27,796 nt of DNA from Spirogloea muscicola (lineage: Eukaryota > Streptophyta > Zygnematophyceae > Spirogloeales > Spirogloeaceae): assembly GCA_009602725.1 (NCBI GenBank), contig WELB01000054.1:50976-78771 (forward strand), read 5' to 3'. Below, piece by piece: positions 10,137 through 20,294 of the stretch (its first letter is position 1; each line of letters begins with the position of its first letter). The translations under genes were made by a program, and so were the position numbers. The notes beneath the pieces were generated by a model. It had not been told where the DNA came from. It did not search any database and was given only the letters and a program-made list of their open reading frames with translations.

Positions 10137-12315
10137 TCACTTTGCCATCGCCTGTACTGATGGTGCCCCAGTCTGGATGCCTGCTGGAGGCATGGGTCGG
10201 ATGCCCATGGGAGGAGATGGGTTGCCAAGCGCAATGCCTGGCGTTGCTGAGGTTCCTGCAAAGTCTTTGCGTATTTTCTCCTTCAGCTTGTTCTCCTCGA
10301 CTTTGGTGAAGCGGATGTCGAGCTCCCTCGCCTCCTGGCAAAGAGCGCAGGGTCCACTGGTGCAGGCATCGCAAGTCTCAGTCATTGCAGCCAGAGGGTC
10401 CCTTGCAGAGTGAGGCTTATAGATGTGCACAGCACGTAGGTGTAGCATCAGTGTGTGCAAACTGGGCAATCTATTGGCAGGTCCCAACAACTCTTGGAGG
10501 TGGATGATAGCACTGACAAGCTGCTTGCACGCTTGATAGTAACAGGAAACAGGAAGTAGTGACTGTTTCGCTACGAAATAGCACACTTCTGTGCAATACA
10601 GTACTATATTGAACATGCTGTAGCTCTCCAAGGGGTGAAATCTGTTAATCATCAAGGAGTGGCAAGCAGGCAGTGCTTACCACACACAGCTTGTGCAGAA
10701 GTCGGAGAAGGGAGCTTCCTTGAGGTTGTACTTGCGGCGAAGGCGAGACCGGTACTCGTAAGCATAACAGGGTGCTAAAGTAATCACTATGGCAGCAGGG
10801 CCCAATATCCATATGCTGACGATCTGGATGAAACCACCTAGGCAGCAGTAGATGGAGCACCTGCGAAGTGCCATGACACGAAGTTGCTCAGTAAGTCAAC
10901 CATCCGGTCAAGCAAATCAAGCAACAGCAAGTCGAATACAACTTCATTGGGCCAAATGACCTACACAGTGGTGTCTTTCCTGCCTATGTATGTGCTCATG
11001 CTTGTAGGCTCTTCATGACACTATAGAGACTTAGGTAGGAATAGCTAGAGGAGTACGCTGTTGTGAAGCGGAAGCCTGATTTGCCCGCATCTGCAAGCTG
11101 ATCCATCTCCTCCATGGCAGGCTTGAAGCAATTGCCTCGGGATACTATGGCCTCCCTAGCCTGCAACTCCTCCAAGTGTAGTATTGTCGCCACATTCTCG
11201 CCAAAGAGTACACTACAGCCATACATAATTCAAGTATACCAAAAGTTGGGCCTTTCTTACAAACAAAGCAATTTGCAACTTCTGCGCACTTAGACCAAGA
11301 TCTCAAGTTGCTCTTTCTGACTATCAATGACACGCATTAATAACAGTTGGCATCGGAGAGGAGCTTTACAGTGTTTCCACAAGAAAAGCAGGCATTGGCA
11401 AGTTATGCACATCAGGCTCACACTACCAGAACTCTTATCAGGGCATACTACCAGTATTGAGTACGTATAACTATGGCTATAATTACCAAGGGCAGAAGAG
11501 GCCCTTAATACCTGCAAAAAACAGCATAGAGTTGCTCAGCAGAAACTTTTATTTCAAGGTGGACAGGAGCTCATGCAGATCAACTACGAAGTTGTATTGA
11601 AGGCTGTGTGATGCTGATTCTTCCTGCCACGTACAAGACATATGCTAGAGACTAAGCATCCCCACCCAAGTGTTGCAGGAAATGCAACATCTGAGTGAGA
11701 CCTGCACTTCATTGACAAACTTAACCCTGTAAGATGTGCTATGAGTCATGCAAATGCGGGGAACAAGGTCTTCTTACATATATTCTTGTCCTTGTAGAAG
11801 TCGTAAAGAGACGTATCCCATGGTTGAGGAGGGCCTTTATGAAACACCACTGTTGGGTACTGCTTGTGTATCAGAGCAATCTGTGCCTCAAGCTCTGTCA
11901 CCTGATAGTGAAAGACGTGATACTATTATCACTTTGATGCCCAAGGCAACAGCCAAAGCAACACTTCAAGGTGGACTCCATATACAGCAACAAGTGGTGA
12001 GCCCAAGTTGTTGAGAGAATGATTTACACCCTTGAAGCTAGACAATCGACAACCCAGATTGAATATATCAAGGGACAAGTCTCTGCAGGCAGGTTGGGAA
12101 AGTTCCTTAAGTGCAAGCACCTTGGTGTCCAGTACACGGATTTGCTGCTGGTAGCCCTCATTCTGGAGCCTAAGTGTTTTGACTTCTTGGAACTGATCCT
12201 GGCCCCCGGAGGCAGCAAGCAACTCTGCTTTCTGCTGTTGGAGAAGCCTGATCTCAGCCTCCAGCTCAGCTATGCGCTGGTCTTGTATCACAGAAGAAGC
12301 TGCCAGCTTGGGGTC
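10137..12315 (-). CDS. Coiled-coil plus PLAC8-domain protein (5' end missing)
   Basis: Six exons on the minus strand: 12315-12121, 11901-11778, 11320-11296, 11212-11057, 10860-10681, 10401-10137, encoding 314 aa in phase. The N-terminal part is a heptad coiled coil (RIAELEAEIRLLQQQKAELL, then VTELEAQIALIHKQ). It is followed by a PLAC8 (Cys-rich) domain: CVLFGENV, CCLGGF, a hydrophobic span, RRKYNLKEAP, then CALCQEARELDIR. The C-terminal tail is Pro/Gly/Met-rich. PLAC8 proteins in plants and fungi are membrane-associated and influence cell size or metal handling; the role here is unknown. The 25-nt third exon and the 11057 donor are the least certain parts, but the 25-nt exon creates the Cys of the family CVLFG motif across its junction. 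Upstream exons with the start codon were not found. A coding-like patch at about 12695-12640 (VEPTSKFAVPQHQSY) may be one. Confidence 0.7.
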
Positions 12316-13284
12316 CTGGTGATCAAGATGACAAATTGTGCTGGTAAGAACAATCAGCAGTCATGCCTAGCCCTGCAAAGGATGTCTGACAAACAGGGAG
12401 CTTGTGGCCATCACCATACGTAGCGAATGCATAGGGGCTTGACAATGCTCTGACACGTTCCTCTCATTAAGCACACGGCTTCCTTGCAATTGGCAATGGA
12501 AGCTTTATAATACTTGTACAATCAAGCAATTCGTAGTTGCAAATTCCAGCTCAAGTCCTGGCAACTTAGTGCTGTATCCTGCCCTTATGATAGCTGCATT
12601 CCTAGATTTCGAGGACGAGCCTTGTAGGGAGTGGCAACAAACTGGCGCGTATGACTGGTGTTGCGGCACAGCAAACTTGCTGGTCGGCTCCACCCCTGGG
12701 CGGTGGACACATGCGAATGCCTTGTCGATAATTCAGTAACCTTTGCAACAACAACACGAGACGTTGCCCCTAAGTGCATCAACGAAGGCCTTTCTCTAAT
12801 GTAAAGAGAATTAGAGGTGAAGACACGGCTAGCTTGACGACAGCCTACCACATGTGCTGTGCTGCTGGTCAAGGAAACGGACCTAGAGCTGCAGCTGGTT
12901 GATAAGTGAGAGGCGCCACGGGGTAGCCCGCGGACGGCGCTGCCTGGCTTGGGCCAGGCGCTGTGGTGACGCCCACGCCGGGCCTCGTCATCAAGCCCTC
13001 CTCAGTGGCTCCCATTGCAAGACAAGCCGGGCCGGCAGCAGGCGTGGGCCTGGCCTGATGTCCGCCGAGGCCAAGGCCAGAACTCGGCTCTTGAAGGCTA
13101 CGCAGGTCGCCGCCGCAGGAGTGCGAGTGGCGTAAGCAGGGCTGCCTCTCCTGCCGCGCCCGCTGATCGCCGCGCTGCGCACAATCAGTGTGCAGGCAGG
13201 GCCGCTCCGGACGAGGCCGGCGACCAGCTGCCCGCCCGCCGGGCCAGCGGCCGTCCCTCGCCGCGGCGGCCGATCCGTCAGCCG

Positions 13285-13285
13285 N
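13285..13285. other. Ambiguous base (n)
   Basis: The only undetermined base in the window lies in a run of G and C. It probably marks a sequencing or assembly difficulty, so frames crossing it should not be trusted. Confidence 0.95.
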
Positions 13286-13423
13286 GCGGGGGGAGTGTCA
13301 CTTGGCGGGCGGGCGGGGGCTGCTTGCAGGCGTCCACCTGGCACATCGGACGGCGCCCCTTGTCCGTGCGCCGCCACGTGGTGGCCTCCTGCGTGCCCTC
13401 GGGAATGGGGTCGTCCGCGTTCT

Positions 13424-13450
13424 GTTCCGGGCACGTTGGCGGCCCGGAAC
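13424..13450 (+). repeat. 9-bp perfect hairpin
   Basis: GTTCCGGGC at 13424-13432 and GCCCGGAAC at 13442-13450 form a 9-bp stem with a 9-base loop in the GC-rich divergent region. Its function is unknown. Confidence 0.75.
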
Positions 13451-13474
13451 GGTGGTGTAGCTCCAAGTTAGCGA

Positions 13475-13768
13475 ATGGCTGTCGTCGCCGCGGGTTCGAC
13501 CGAGTCCAAGAACTGGTTTTCCCTTGCAAACGCGACGGCGCTTTCGATGGGTGCGCTTGGGTGGCAATGGTGCGCCGCCTACGGCCTTTTTAGCGGGGCG
13601 CTCCCGGTGGAAGTCTCCCGTTGTCCCGTTTGCTACCATGGGAGGCCCCGCCGTCTCCACCCCCAAACAATACAAAACAAAAGAACGGAAAACCCCCCTC
13701 TCTCCGCCGCCCGTTTAGTCACAGACGGTAGTTTCATGCTTTTTGCGCCTTCCGGCCCCACTAAATAA
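13475..13768 (+). CDS. Hypothetical protein, 97 aa (weak)
   Basis: This true ATG frame has a moderately hydrophobic stretch (LANATALSMGALGWQWCAAY). It is unrecognised and has no neighbouring exons. It sits about 630 bases upstream of the YIPF5 start and may be chance in GC-rich DNA. Confidence 0.15.
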   Translation: MAVVAAGSTESKNWFSLANATALSMGALGWQWCAAYGLFSGALPVEVSRCPVCYHGRPRRLHPQTIQNKRTENPPLSAARLVTDGSFMLFAPSGPTK

Positions 13769-13886
13769 GACCTTGTACACTCCTCTGGGCTGAGCCCACT
13801 TCTCTAATGACCCATACTTAGGAAAAGCTGTTTTCGTCCTTCAAACCTAACAGCCGTAACTGTTTCTCTTTGGCCATCGCCACTTT

Positions 13887-13924
<38 letters not shown>

Positions 13925-13938
13925 GCCGGCGGCGGCGC
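13887..13938. repeat. GCG trinucleotide tract
   Basis: About ten GCG units grade into GCGCCG repeats. A second, shorter tract lies at 14003-14020. Both lie upstream of YIPF5 and are probably transcribed as 5' UTR or promoter. Confidence 0.9.
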
Positions 13939-14395
13939 AACAGCTCGACGCTGAGAGCTTTATCTTAGTCTACGTTCGCTAAAGGCCCTCTTCCTATTGG
14001 CTCGGCGGCGGCGGCGGCGGTGTCAGTCCGCGCACTCGTCCGCCTGCCGGCGCTGCGGGGGCTTGGCCGGCGACCTCTTCTCCTGGCCGCCATCGCTCGC
14101 GCCTGACCCGTGGCGCTCGCCTCCGAGGCCATCGCCAGGTGAAGCTTCCGTTCGCCAGCGTCGCCGGTAGCCGGCGGCGCGGTCATGGAGCCCCCGGCAT
14201 CAGCGGCGGCGCTCTCCGGCCATGGACGCATGCGGTTGTCACTGCCGCGATCTGACGGCGGGACTCGTCTCGGGGCACAGCGTAGCGGCGGTGCGGCGGC
14301 GCTCCGGGCAAGCTCGCCTCGCGCCCGCGGCGCCTCCGCAACGATCAGAAGCGGCGCCGGCCATGGCTGCTGCGACGGCCGGCGCGGCCTGAGAG

Positions 14396-16238
14396 ATGCG
14401 CAAGCCGGGGCCGGTGCACGGCCCGCCGCCGATGGCGGCGCCGGGCGGGTACTCCATGGCGCCGCCGCTGAGCCAGCCCCCCGGCGGCCCGCACACGTTC
14501 TACCAGCCCCCAGGTCCTGCAGCGTCTCTATCCGCTGCCATCATCAAGTGTCGCCAGTGGCGTTTGATGTATCAGCTAAGACTTGAACCTCGACCTCAAC
14601 TGCGATATTGATGGACCTCTGGCGTGGGCCCCTAGCCTATATACATACTCGTGAACCCCCTCCTAATGACGGCCTGTGGTCATTACAGGAGGCGGCCCAG
14701 GATCCGGCCCCAACATGGCCTTCATGTCGTTCGACCTGGGGAACACCGGTCCGTGATCCTCTCGCCCTGCCAAGTCCAGCCTGCTGCGCTATCATAAGAA
14801 GACGCATCTCGTGCGTTTACGAAGTCTCGGCTCTTGGTACCCATCAAGGTCGTCAACTTGTCACGCAATCGCACACCCGAGCTGAGGTGGGTGACCGAAG
14901 CTGAGTTTCTAGCCTGTGATGGTTGGCTGTGGCAGCGAGCACGTATGCGCCTCCTCCGAGGGCGGGGCTCGGAGGCACTGGCCTTGGCAACTACTTTGAC
15001 GACGAGCCACCTCTGCTGGAAGGTATCCACTATCAACACCAATATGTAACAATGTTGAGGTTGTCCAGTACCTCTCTGGTTGTCAGAAGCTGGCCTCATG
15101 CATCTGCATGCCCCTGCATCTTATAGGCCGTGCCTGACTAGGGTTCGGCCGTCACTTTGTCCAGAGCTGGGGATCAACATCCCCCTGATAGTACGGAGGG
15201 TCACCAGCATGCTCAACCCCATGCGGCTGAATGTGGAGCTCCATGAGGACGGGGACCTGTCAGGGCCTCTGCTGCTATGCATGCTCCTGGGCTTGTGCCA
15301 GCTCCTGGTACAAGAAAACATACTCCTTTGCTTGTTTGGCTAAAGAGTGAGAACTGTCTATCAGCGGTTGCTGTTGCTGATAAGTAGTCTTCGCAGCTAT
15401 AAAACTGTAAATTGATCGAGCTTCGGCTCGATCAGTTCTTGTAAGCAACAGCATCCATTGTTGTTTGAGAGAGGTGACTCTGGGCTGGTAAGTACTGTGT
15501 TAGGATTGCTAATCGCTTCAGGACCACATGAGCAAGTACGATTGGGGTGTAGATTGCAGGATTGTGTACTTCATATGTTGACCACTGTCTCAGTGTAATC
15601 ACGATCAGGCCGGGAAGGTCTACTTTGGAGTGGTTTTGGGGTGGAGCGCCCTCGCATCCCTCTTCCTGTACTATGTCGTCAGCATGCTGGCCGGTGCAGA
15701 GCGGGGCCTTCCCCTCTACAGATGCTGCAGCCTGTTTGGCTACTGCCTCCTCCCCCTTGTCCTCCTGTCTGCTGTCACAATCTTCCTCCCTCCTGGGTGA
15801 GGTTCTCACGCTGCCCACCATACCCCCACTGACTGAGTAGCAAGCTTCAGGCGTGCACAGCAAGGTAGCAGCTTGGCTGCTTGAGTCCTGCCATGCTGGT
15901 GTTATAATTCTGTGATGAATTAGATTTCCATTGTGGATCACTACGTCACTCTTTATGATCACTCTTGGATGGAGATTCCCTGAACAGCCACTTTGTCTTG
16001 AAGCTGATGTGTCTTCGCATAGCAGGGTACATACTGATGAGGTCTGAGTGGCTTTGTTGGAATATGATGCAGGACTAGTGTGGCCCTGCTCGTAGCAGGC
16101 CTGATGGTGCTGTGGTCTGCACGGAGCTGCTCTGGCCTCTTTGTAGCCCTGCTGCCGCACATGGAGCAGCACCGTCAGCTCCTCGCGTATGCTTGCGGCC
16201 TGACCTATGCTGCCTTCGCCCTCCTCATTATTTTTTAG
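14396..16238 (+). CDS. YIPF5/Yip1-family Golgi membrane protein, 6 exons
   Basis: Yip1-family proteins are multi-span membrane proteins of ER-Golgi vesicles that work with Rab GTPases. Exons: 14396-14513, 14689-14748, 14936-15022, 15165-15307, 15609-15796, 16073-16238, giving 253 aa with all phases closed. The first 90 residues are a Pro/Gly-rich cytosolic tail. The YIPF5-type signature NYFDDEPPLLEELGI precedes the membrane domain, which has about five hydrophobic spans: GPLLLCMLLGLCQLL plus AGKVYFGVVLGW, LFLYYVVSML, YCLLPLVLLSAVTIFLPPG, VALLVAGLMVLW and GLTYAAFALLIIF. The positions of DLSGP, GKVYFG, LFGYCLLP and QLLAYACGL match the family. The exon 1 and exon 2 donors are non-consensus (GTCCTG, GTCCGT). 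The 3' end faces the next gene. Confidence 0.92.
15413..15434 (+). repeat. 9-bp hairpin with UUCG tetraloop in YIPF5 intron 4
   Basis: TGATCGAGC, loop TTCG, then GCTCGATCA. A C(UUCG)G-closed loop is the exceptionally stable tetraloop class. It lies about 105 bases into the intron 15308-15608 and is followed by a short T-rich patch. Confidence 0.85.
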
Positions 16239-16995
16239 ATCCCGCCCCGTGCCCACGCCCTGTAGCGCGCACCAGAGCATTCGAGAGCAGGAGAGGATGC
16301 CACTGCCCAGCAAGATTCTGTGTCCCTGTACAGGTGTACAATGGGTTTCGTGCTGCTGTCATATAGGGCAAAGCTACATCACATGTATTCCAATACGACA
16401 GTGTCCAATCATGAAGCTACCAAGCTTTCTCCTGGTCGTCAATTCCTTCAGTGCGGCTTTGCTTCATAATGTCACAACAGTCGCATTGAAGTTGGCCGCC
16501 TATTTAAAGCCGGCTACCTGAATGCAAGTGCTCAATAAACCGCCCCTTTGCTGTCTTGCAAGCCACCTACACCTGCTGTTGACACAAGTGGCATGCTTAC
16601 AGTCACAGAATAGGTGATGGATGAGCAGATTGGACTAGATAGGCTCTCAGCGAGCTGTGATTATGCAGCCGACACCTGCTGTATACTCAAAGTGCAGCTT
16701 CTTTCCTCCACAAAGAGCAGGTGCAGAGTCTGTGCATGCTCATTACATCACCTATTCTGCTGGCACTCAGGTTTGAGAGACCCGCCCAGGTCGTGTGCTC
16801 TGTTTGCAACCTGATTGCTGCTGTCTTGGCTGTCTAAAGGTAGGGTGGTAGCCTTGGTAGCAATACAAGTGAACAAGTACTTACCGTCTAAGAGTCATGG
16901 TCCTGCCACGTTGTGAGTAATACCTGTATGGACTACAAAGTTGATCCTTATGCAACTTTGTACATAAAGCGCAACTGTTAAGTGGGGCACAAAAT
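16239..16995. other. Spacer between convergent YIPF5 and membrane-protein genes
   Basis: No coding evidence. An AATAAA word at 16534-16539 could be a poly(A) signal for a long YIPF5 3' UTR, but no other gene here shows it, so its use is doubtful. Confidence 0.45.
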
Positions 16996-18736
16996 TCAGA
17001 ATGACTTCTTAGACTTAGAAGTGGCCATGTTCTGCGCCAAACTCGCCGCCACTGGAATGGCCACCATTTGCGTTGCAGCTCCTGCAGGATATGACCAAGT
17101 CATGATGTCATGCTTTGCAGCACCTGTTGTGCTGCCTGCGCAGCTTGAGTCCTGGCACTGACCAGGTCTGTTCTAGCATCTGGTTCATGAAATGGAGCAC
17201 AAGAAGCGAGATGGCCTCTGAAGCCAGGCGTCTAACAGCAGCAACACACCTATAAGGTCTTGGCCACCCTCGAGGCACGTCAAAGCAAGTCGGTTGTAGT
17301 CGCCACCCATTTCCACCGCTTTCCACTGCTCGCGCACCTGTTATGGGATTCCAATTATCACCTTCAGCAATTCTTGGCTGCCATTAGCAGCTCTTAATGA
17401 TATTGTCAGCAGATCCATTGCAGCTGACCTACCAAGAGCAACTGTCAGGCACTCAAAGACTACGGACATGTTCAAGTATTTGGCCTTACAACATCAATGA
17501 ATCCACCGGTTATCATCGCCAAGCCTGAGAACGTCAGAGTGGCGCTGGTGCAGATGATATACATCCAGATAAAGCCCCTCCTACTCCGCTTGATGCCTGG
17601 CAGAAACATTGTGAAGCTAGGGTCAGCACTGTTGCAGCATCTACCAGTATGCTGACAGAAATTATGTGCAACCAAGCATAGCGGCAGTAGTGCACTGATG
17701 GCCAGCAGCGGCACCTCCACCAGCAGGTTAAGATCCTGATTAGTTCACGCACAGCGTCCACGGCTGCTTGGTCTCGCCACCGGCGCCCCCTAGCTGTCGC
17801 TGCTTGACTGGTATACCAGCATTCCCAGGGAGGCATCATGCAGCCGCAGCCGCCACTAATCATCAGCAGCTATCTTCAGCACACCTTAGTATAGTGGGTA
17901 GCTAGCGCACCACGCATTACAGCACTTCCCCGAGGTCTCACCGAAGGTGCCAAAGATCGATGCAGTTGCACCAGCGACAAACATGTAGAGCAGCTCAGTT
18001 GGGATAGTCTCGCCGCCTTGCACCGCGAGGATCGACCACACCCCCCTGATGAAGATGTACATCGTCTGCCGGAGAGATCAGATCTGTCTTAGGCGCCTCC
18101 CGAGCAACTGTGCCAGGCAAGCACACCAAGTACCTAACCCTACGCGTCATTGACTGTTGAAAAATATAACAGATTAAGTTTTCAGCACAATAGTTTTGTT
18201 GGGCTGCAATTGCCGGAGTCATCGTACAGAATACCAGTTGCCATCTACAAGCCTGCTATAACATCACTTCTACGATTCAATTCAGGACAACTATGAGTTC
18301 ATGGAGCCCGGTGCATATTCCACCCTCGTCCTGACGCTTGCTGGCAATTGTCTCGACGTGTGACCAGGCTTCTTCAGATCCTCCTCAGCATGACAGCTCC
18401 GCCAAGCAACCAGGCAATGCCTGCCTGTGATCTCATAGCTGGTCGGCGCGGCAGCAGCCCAGCATTCGCTACCGTCTCCAGCTTCACCCTGGCCTTGAGC
18501 GCCTAAAATCCTAAACGCAAAACCTAAACCCTTAAAACCTAAACCGTAAACCCCTAACCCCTAAACTCTGAACCCTCGCTCGAAAAACCCAGAGCTCACA
18601 AGTGAAGGCCCGAGCCCAGCTCCGGGGCTCGGGAGCGAGCTCCGCCAGTGGCGGTGAGCGCCGGGCAAGGGTCAACCCACCTGGACGAGCAGCAGCTTCT
18701 TGAGCTGCGACTTGTAGTACGCCACGCGCTTGTACT
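16996..18736 (-). CDS. Unrecognised polytopic membrane protein (partial model)
   Basis: I do not recognise the family. Supported minus-strand exons: 18736-18681 (EYKRVAYYKSQLKKLLLVQ), 18065-17942 (MYIFIRGVWSILAVQGG, then a second span), 17735-17645 (LVEVPLLAISALLPLCLVAH), 17596-17490 (GFIWMYIICTSATLTFSGLA), 17337-17250 (VREQWKAVEMGGDYNRLALT), 17081-16996 (ending SKSKKSF and a TGA stop). Phases close for every junction except 17942 to 17735, where an exon is missing or the boundary is wrong. About four hydrophobic spans and a soluble, Lys-rich C-terminus are visible. The first listed exon has no ATG and is reached through an intron ending in a GCC tract, so the 5' part is missing. A frame starting at 19180 (MASPSLNIHAFTLG, transit-like) is a possible first exon. 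Confidence 0.6.
18502..18575 (+). repeat. Degenerate telomere-like CCCTAAA tract
   Basis: About nine imperfect units of the CCTAAAC/CCCTAAA type, the Arabidopsis-type telomere sequence also found in many green algae, interrupted by substitutions. It lies inside an intron of the minus-strand membrane-protein gene, so it is interstitial rather than a chromosome end. Confidence 0.8.
18609..18633 (+). repeat. 9-bp GC hairpin beside the telomere-like tract
   Basis: CCCGAGCCC at 18609-18617 and GGGCTCGGG at 18625-18633 are perfect reverse complements around a 7-base loop, in the same intron. Confidence 0.75.
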
Positions 18737-18738
18737 CT

Positions 18739-18740
<2 letters not shown>

Positions 18741-18786
<46 letters not shown>

Positions 18787-18807
18787 AGTCAGTGAGTCAG
18801 TGAGCAG
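18741..18807. repeat. 14-unit GGC tract plus 8-bp tandem repeat at a splice acceptor
   Basis: GGC is repeated 14 times (18741-18782), followed by GTGAGTCA twice and a partial third copy. In the sense of the minus-strand gene the order is TGACTCAC repeats, then a GCC run, then TAG as acceptor, then the EYKRVAYYK exon. Reading the GCC run as coding alanine meets an in-frame stop (at 18791-18789) without an ATG, so the intron reading is preferred. Confidence 0.85.
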
Positions 18808-19227
18808 CCAGCTGCCGCAGGCAAGGCGTCCGCTCTCCGGCAGGCAGCGGGAGAAGGCGGGGTTTAGCGTCGGGCCACCGCCGGCGGGCCTCGGCGACTT
18901 GGCGGCGGCTTGGCGGCTGCGGTGGCGGCGGCGGCGACGGCGGCGTCGATGGCGAGGGCACTGATAGCCCGCAGCCCGCCGCCGAATGCGCCGCCAGACG
19001 CGGCGGCGCGGCGGCGGCGGCGGCGGCGGCGGCCCTGACTGCGCCTTGGACGGCCCTCAAACCCTAACTTGTGCCCTAAATCGTTAGCCTCCGTCCCCAC
19101 CTTCTCAAGCCCCTTCGACCGCAGGAGAGAAGTGGCACTCCCAATGTAAATGCGTGTATATTAAGAGATGGGGAGGCCATGTGTGGCCAAGTACAAAGGC
19201 AAGCACATTGGACAAAATGGGGGCAAG

Positions 19228-19245
19228 GGCTGCGAAAAGCCAGCC
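19228..19245 (+). repeat. GGCTG-N8-CAGCC motif, copy 1
   Basis: GGCTGCGAAAAGCCAGCC. Its surroundings (GGGGGCAAGGGCTG before, AGAAA after) match those of copy 4 at 23263, so the shared block is about 30 bases. Confidence 0.7.
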
Positions 19246-19787
19246 AGAAAAGAATTGACAAAGGTTGGGAGGGGCCTACAAGCGATTAGCAGCTACAAAG
19301 GGGCCGGAGGATGCTATGGCAGAACAGGGGGAGAATGGATCACTCAGTAGTTACGAGTGAGGTGGTGCGGCAGGATGATGAGGGGCTGCATGTCCCACAC
19401 GTTCATCCTTCTCAACATTGACGTTGTTCTTGCCATTCTTGTGGCAGTTGTCGTCGTGTACATCGCCGCGGGCCCATGTTCACCCATAATGTTGCTGAGA
19501 TGTAATCATTAAGTTTCCGTCAAAGTAGTGTGCAAGAGGTCCGTGGTGGGAGAGGGTACACTGAAGGGTGCGGCAATGCCCACTTCCTGATCTCTGTGGT
19601 TCATTGAGCAATACGGTCTGCATTAGCCGGCCTCTCCAGATTGTCTGTTAGCAGGGGCCCGCTACTTGAAATACAGGACGATCACTGCTACAAGTATGAG
19701 TCTAATGATAACAAAGGAATGAGTAATATAGGCCAAACGTACTGAGATATCCCTTGGAAGAACACGAGAAGCGGCATGGGGCTCGGT

Positions 19788-19806
19788 GGCTGTGAGTGGC
19801 CAGCCC
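19788..19806 (+). repeat. GGCTG-N8-CAGCC motif, copy 2
   Basis: GGCTGTGAGTGGCCAGCCC, followed by GAGAGGACTG. The core matches the other three copies. Confidence 0.65.
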
Positions 19807-20294
19807 GAGAGGACTGCAAGAGTGGCCTTTGCTTAGTAAGAATTGCAGGCCAGAATGTACAACACTAACGTGATCAACTGCCTCCGGAAGATGTACTCTG
19901 ACACGGAACAGCTACCCCCCAACATGGACTTGCAGCAACTTTGGTTCCCAAGACGAGCATTTATTTGCCTCCACGTCCTCCTGCATGGTGTTCAACTGAA
20001 GTGATCTTCGTGCTGCACCATCAAAAATTTGCTGCTCAACCGCTGCGAAGCACGTAGGCAGTGATGGCTCACGGCGAGGTGCGGATCATGGACTAGCGGC
20101 GTGATGGCGGCGGAGCAGCCATCCTGGTCGCCTGTGGCGGTCAAAGTCGTGCTGGCAGATTCACACGACCTGAGACAGGAGCAGAGGAAGGCCATATGAC
20201 CTGAATCCGATGTATAATTGATTGCCAGAGTCTCCTCTAAGCAATACATCGTAAAATAATGTCAGCCTTAGAGTCAACTGGCACAGCGGCGGGC

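Larger units (their letters stand above)
12316..14395. other. Divergent intergenic region, GC-rich, between PLAC8 and YIPF5
   Basis: The left part (12316-12890) may contain unresolved 5' exons of the minus-strand PLAC8 gene. From about 12900 to 14395 the DNA is strongly GC- and CpG-rich with GCG tracts and one ambiguous base, resembling a shared promoter and 5' UTR region. I recognise no protein. Confidence 0.45.
18737..20294. other. Region between CRTAC1 and the membrane-protein gene
   Basis: Both flanking genes are on the minus strand. The part up to about 19180 probably holds 5' exons and UTR of the membrane-protein gene, with GGC tracts at 18741-18782 and 19011-19033 and a minus-strand TTAGGGTTT motif at 19059-19067. 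From 19180 to 20294 I see no coding signal. Two copies of a short inverted-repeat motif lie there. Confidence 0.45.

Noticed and set aside
13487-13510. tRNA B-box-like GGTTCGA sequence
   Set aside because: The following bases do not fit a T-arm, and no A box or cloverleaf could be drawn around it.
13015-13593. Open frames of up to 192 codons in the GC-rich region
   Set aside because: They cross the ambiguous base, are Arg/Pro/Gly-rich in all frames and show no family motif.
15413-15440. Rho-independent terminator
   Set aside because: The hairpin looks terminator-like, but it lies in an intron of a spliced nuclear gene and the T-run after it is short.
18741-18782. Coding poly-alanine run before EYKRVAYYK
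   Set aside because: Reading upstream in frame meets a stop at 18791-18789 without an ATG or another AG acceptor, so the run is better read as intron.
18797-19060. Poly-Ala/Pro-rich minus-strand frames near the GGC tracts
   Set aside because: Trinucleotide repeats keep every frame open. There is no ATG on that strand here and no motif.
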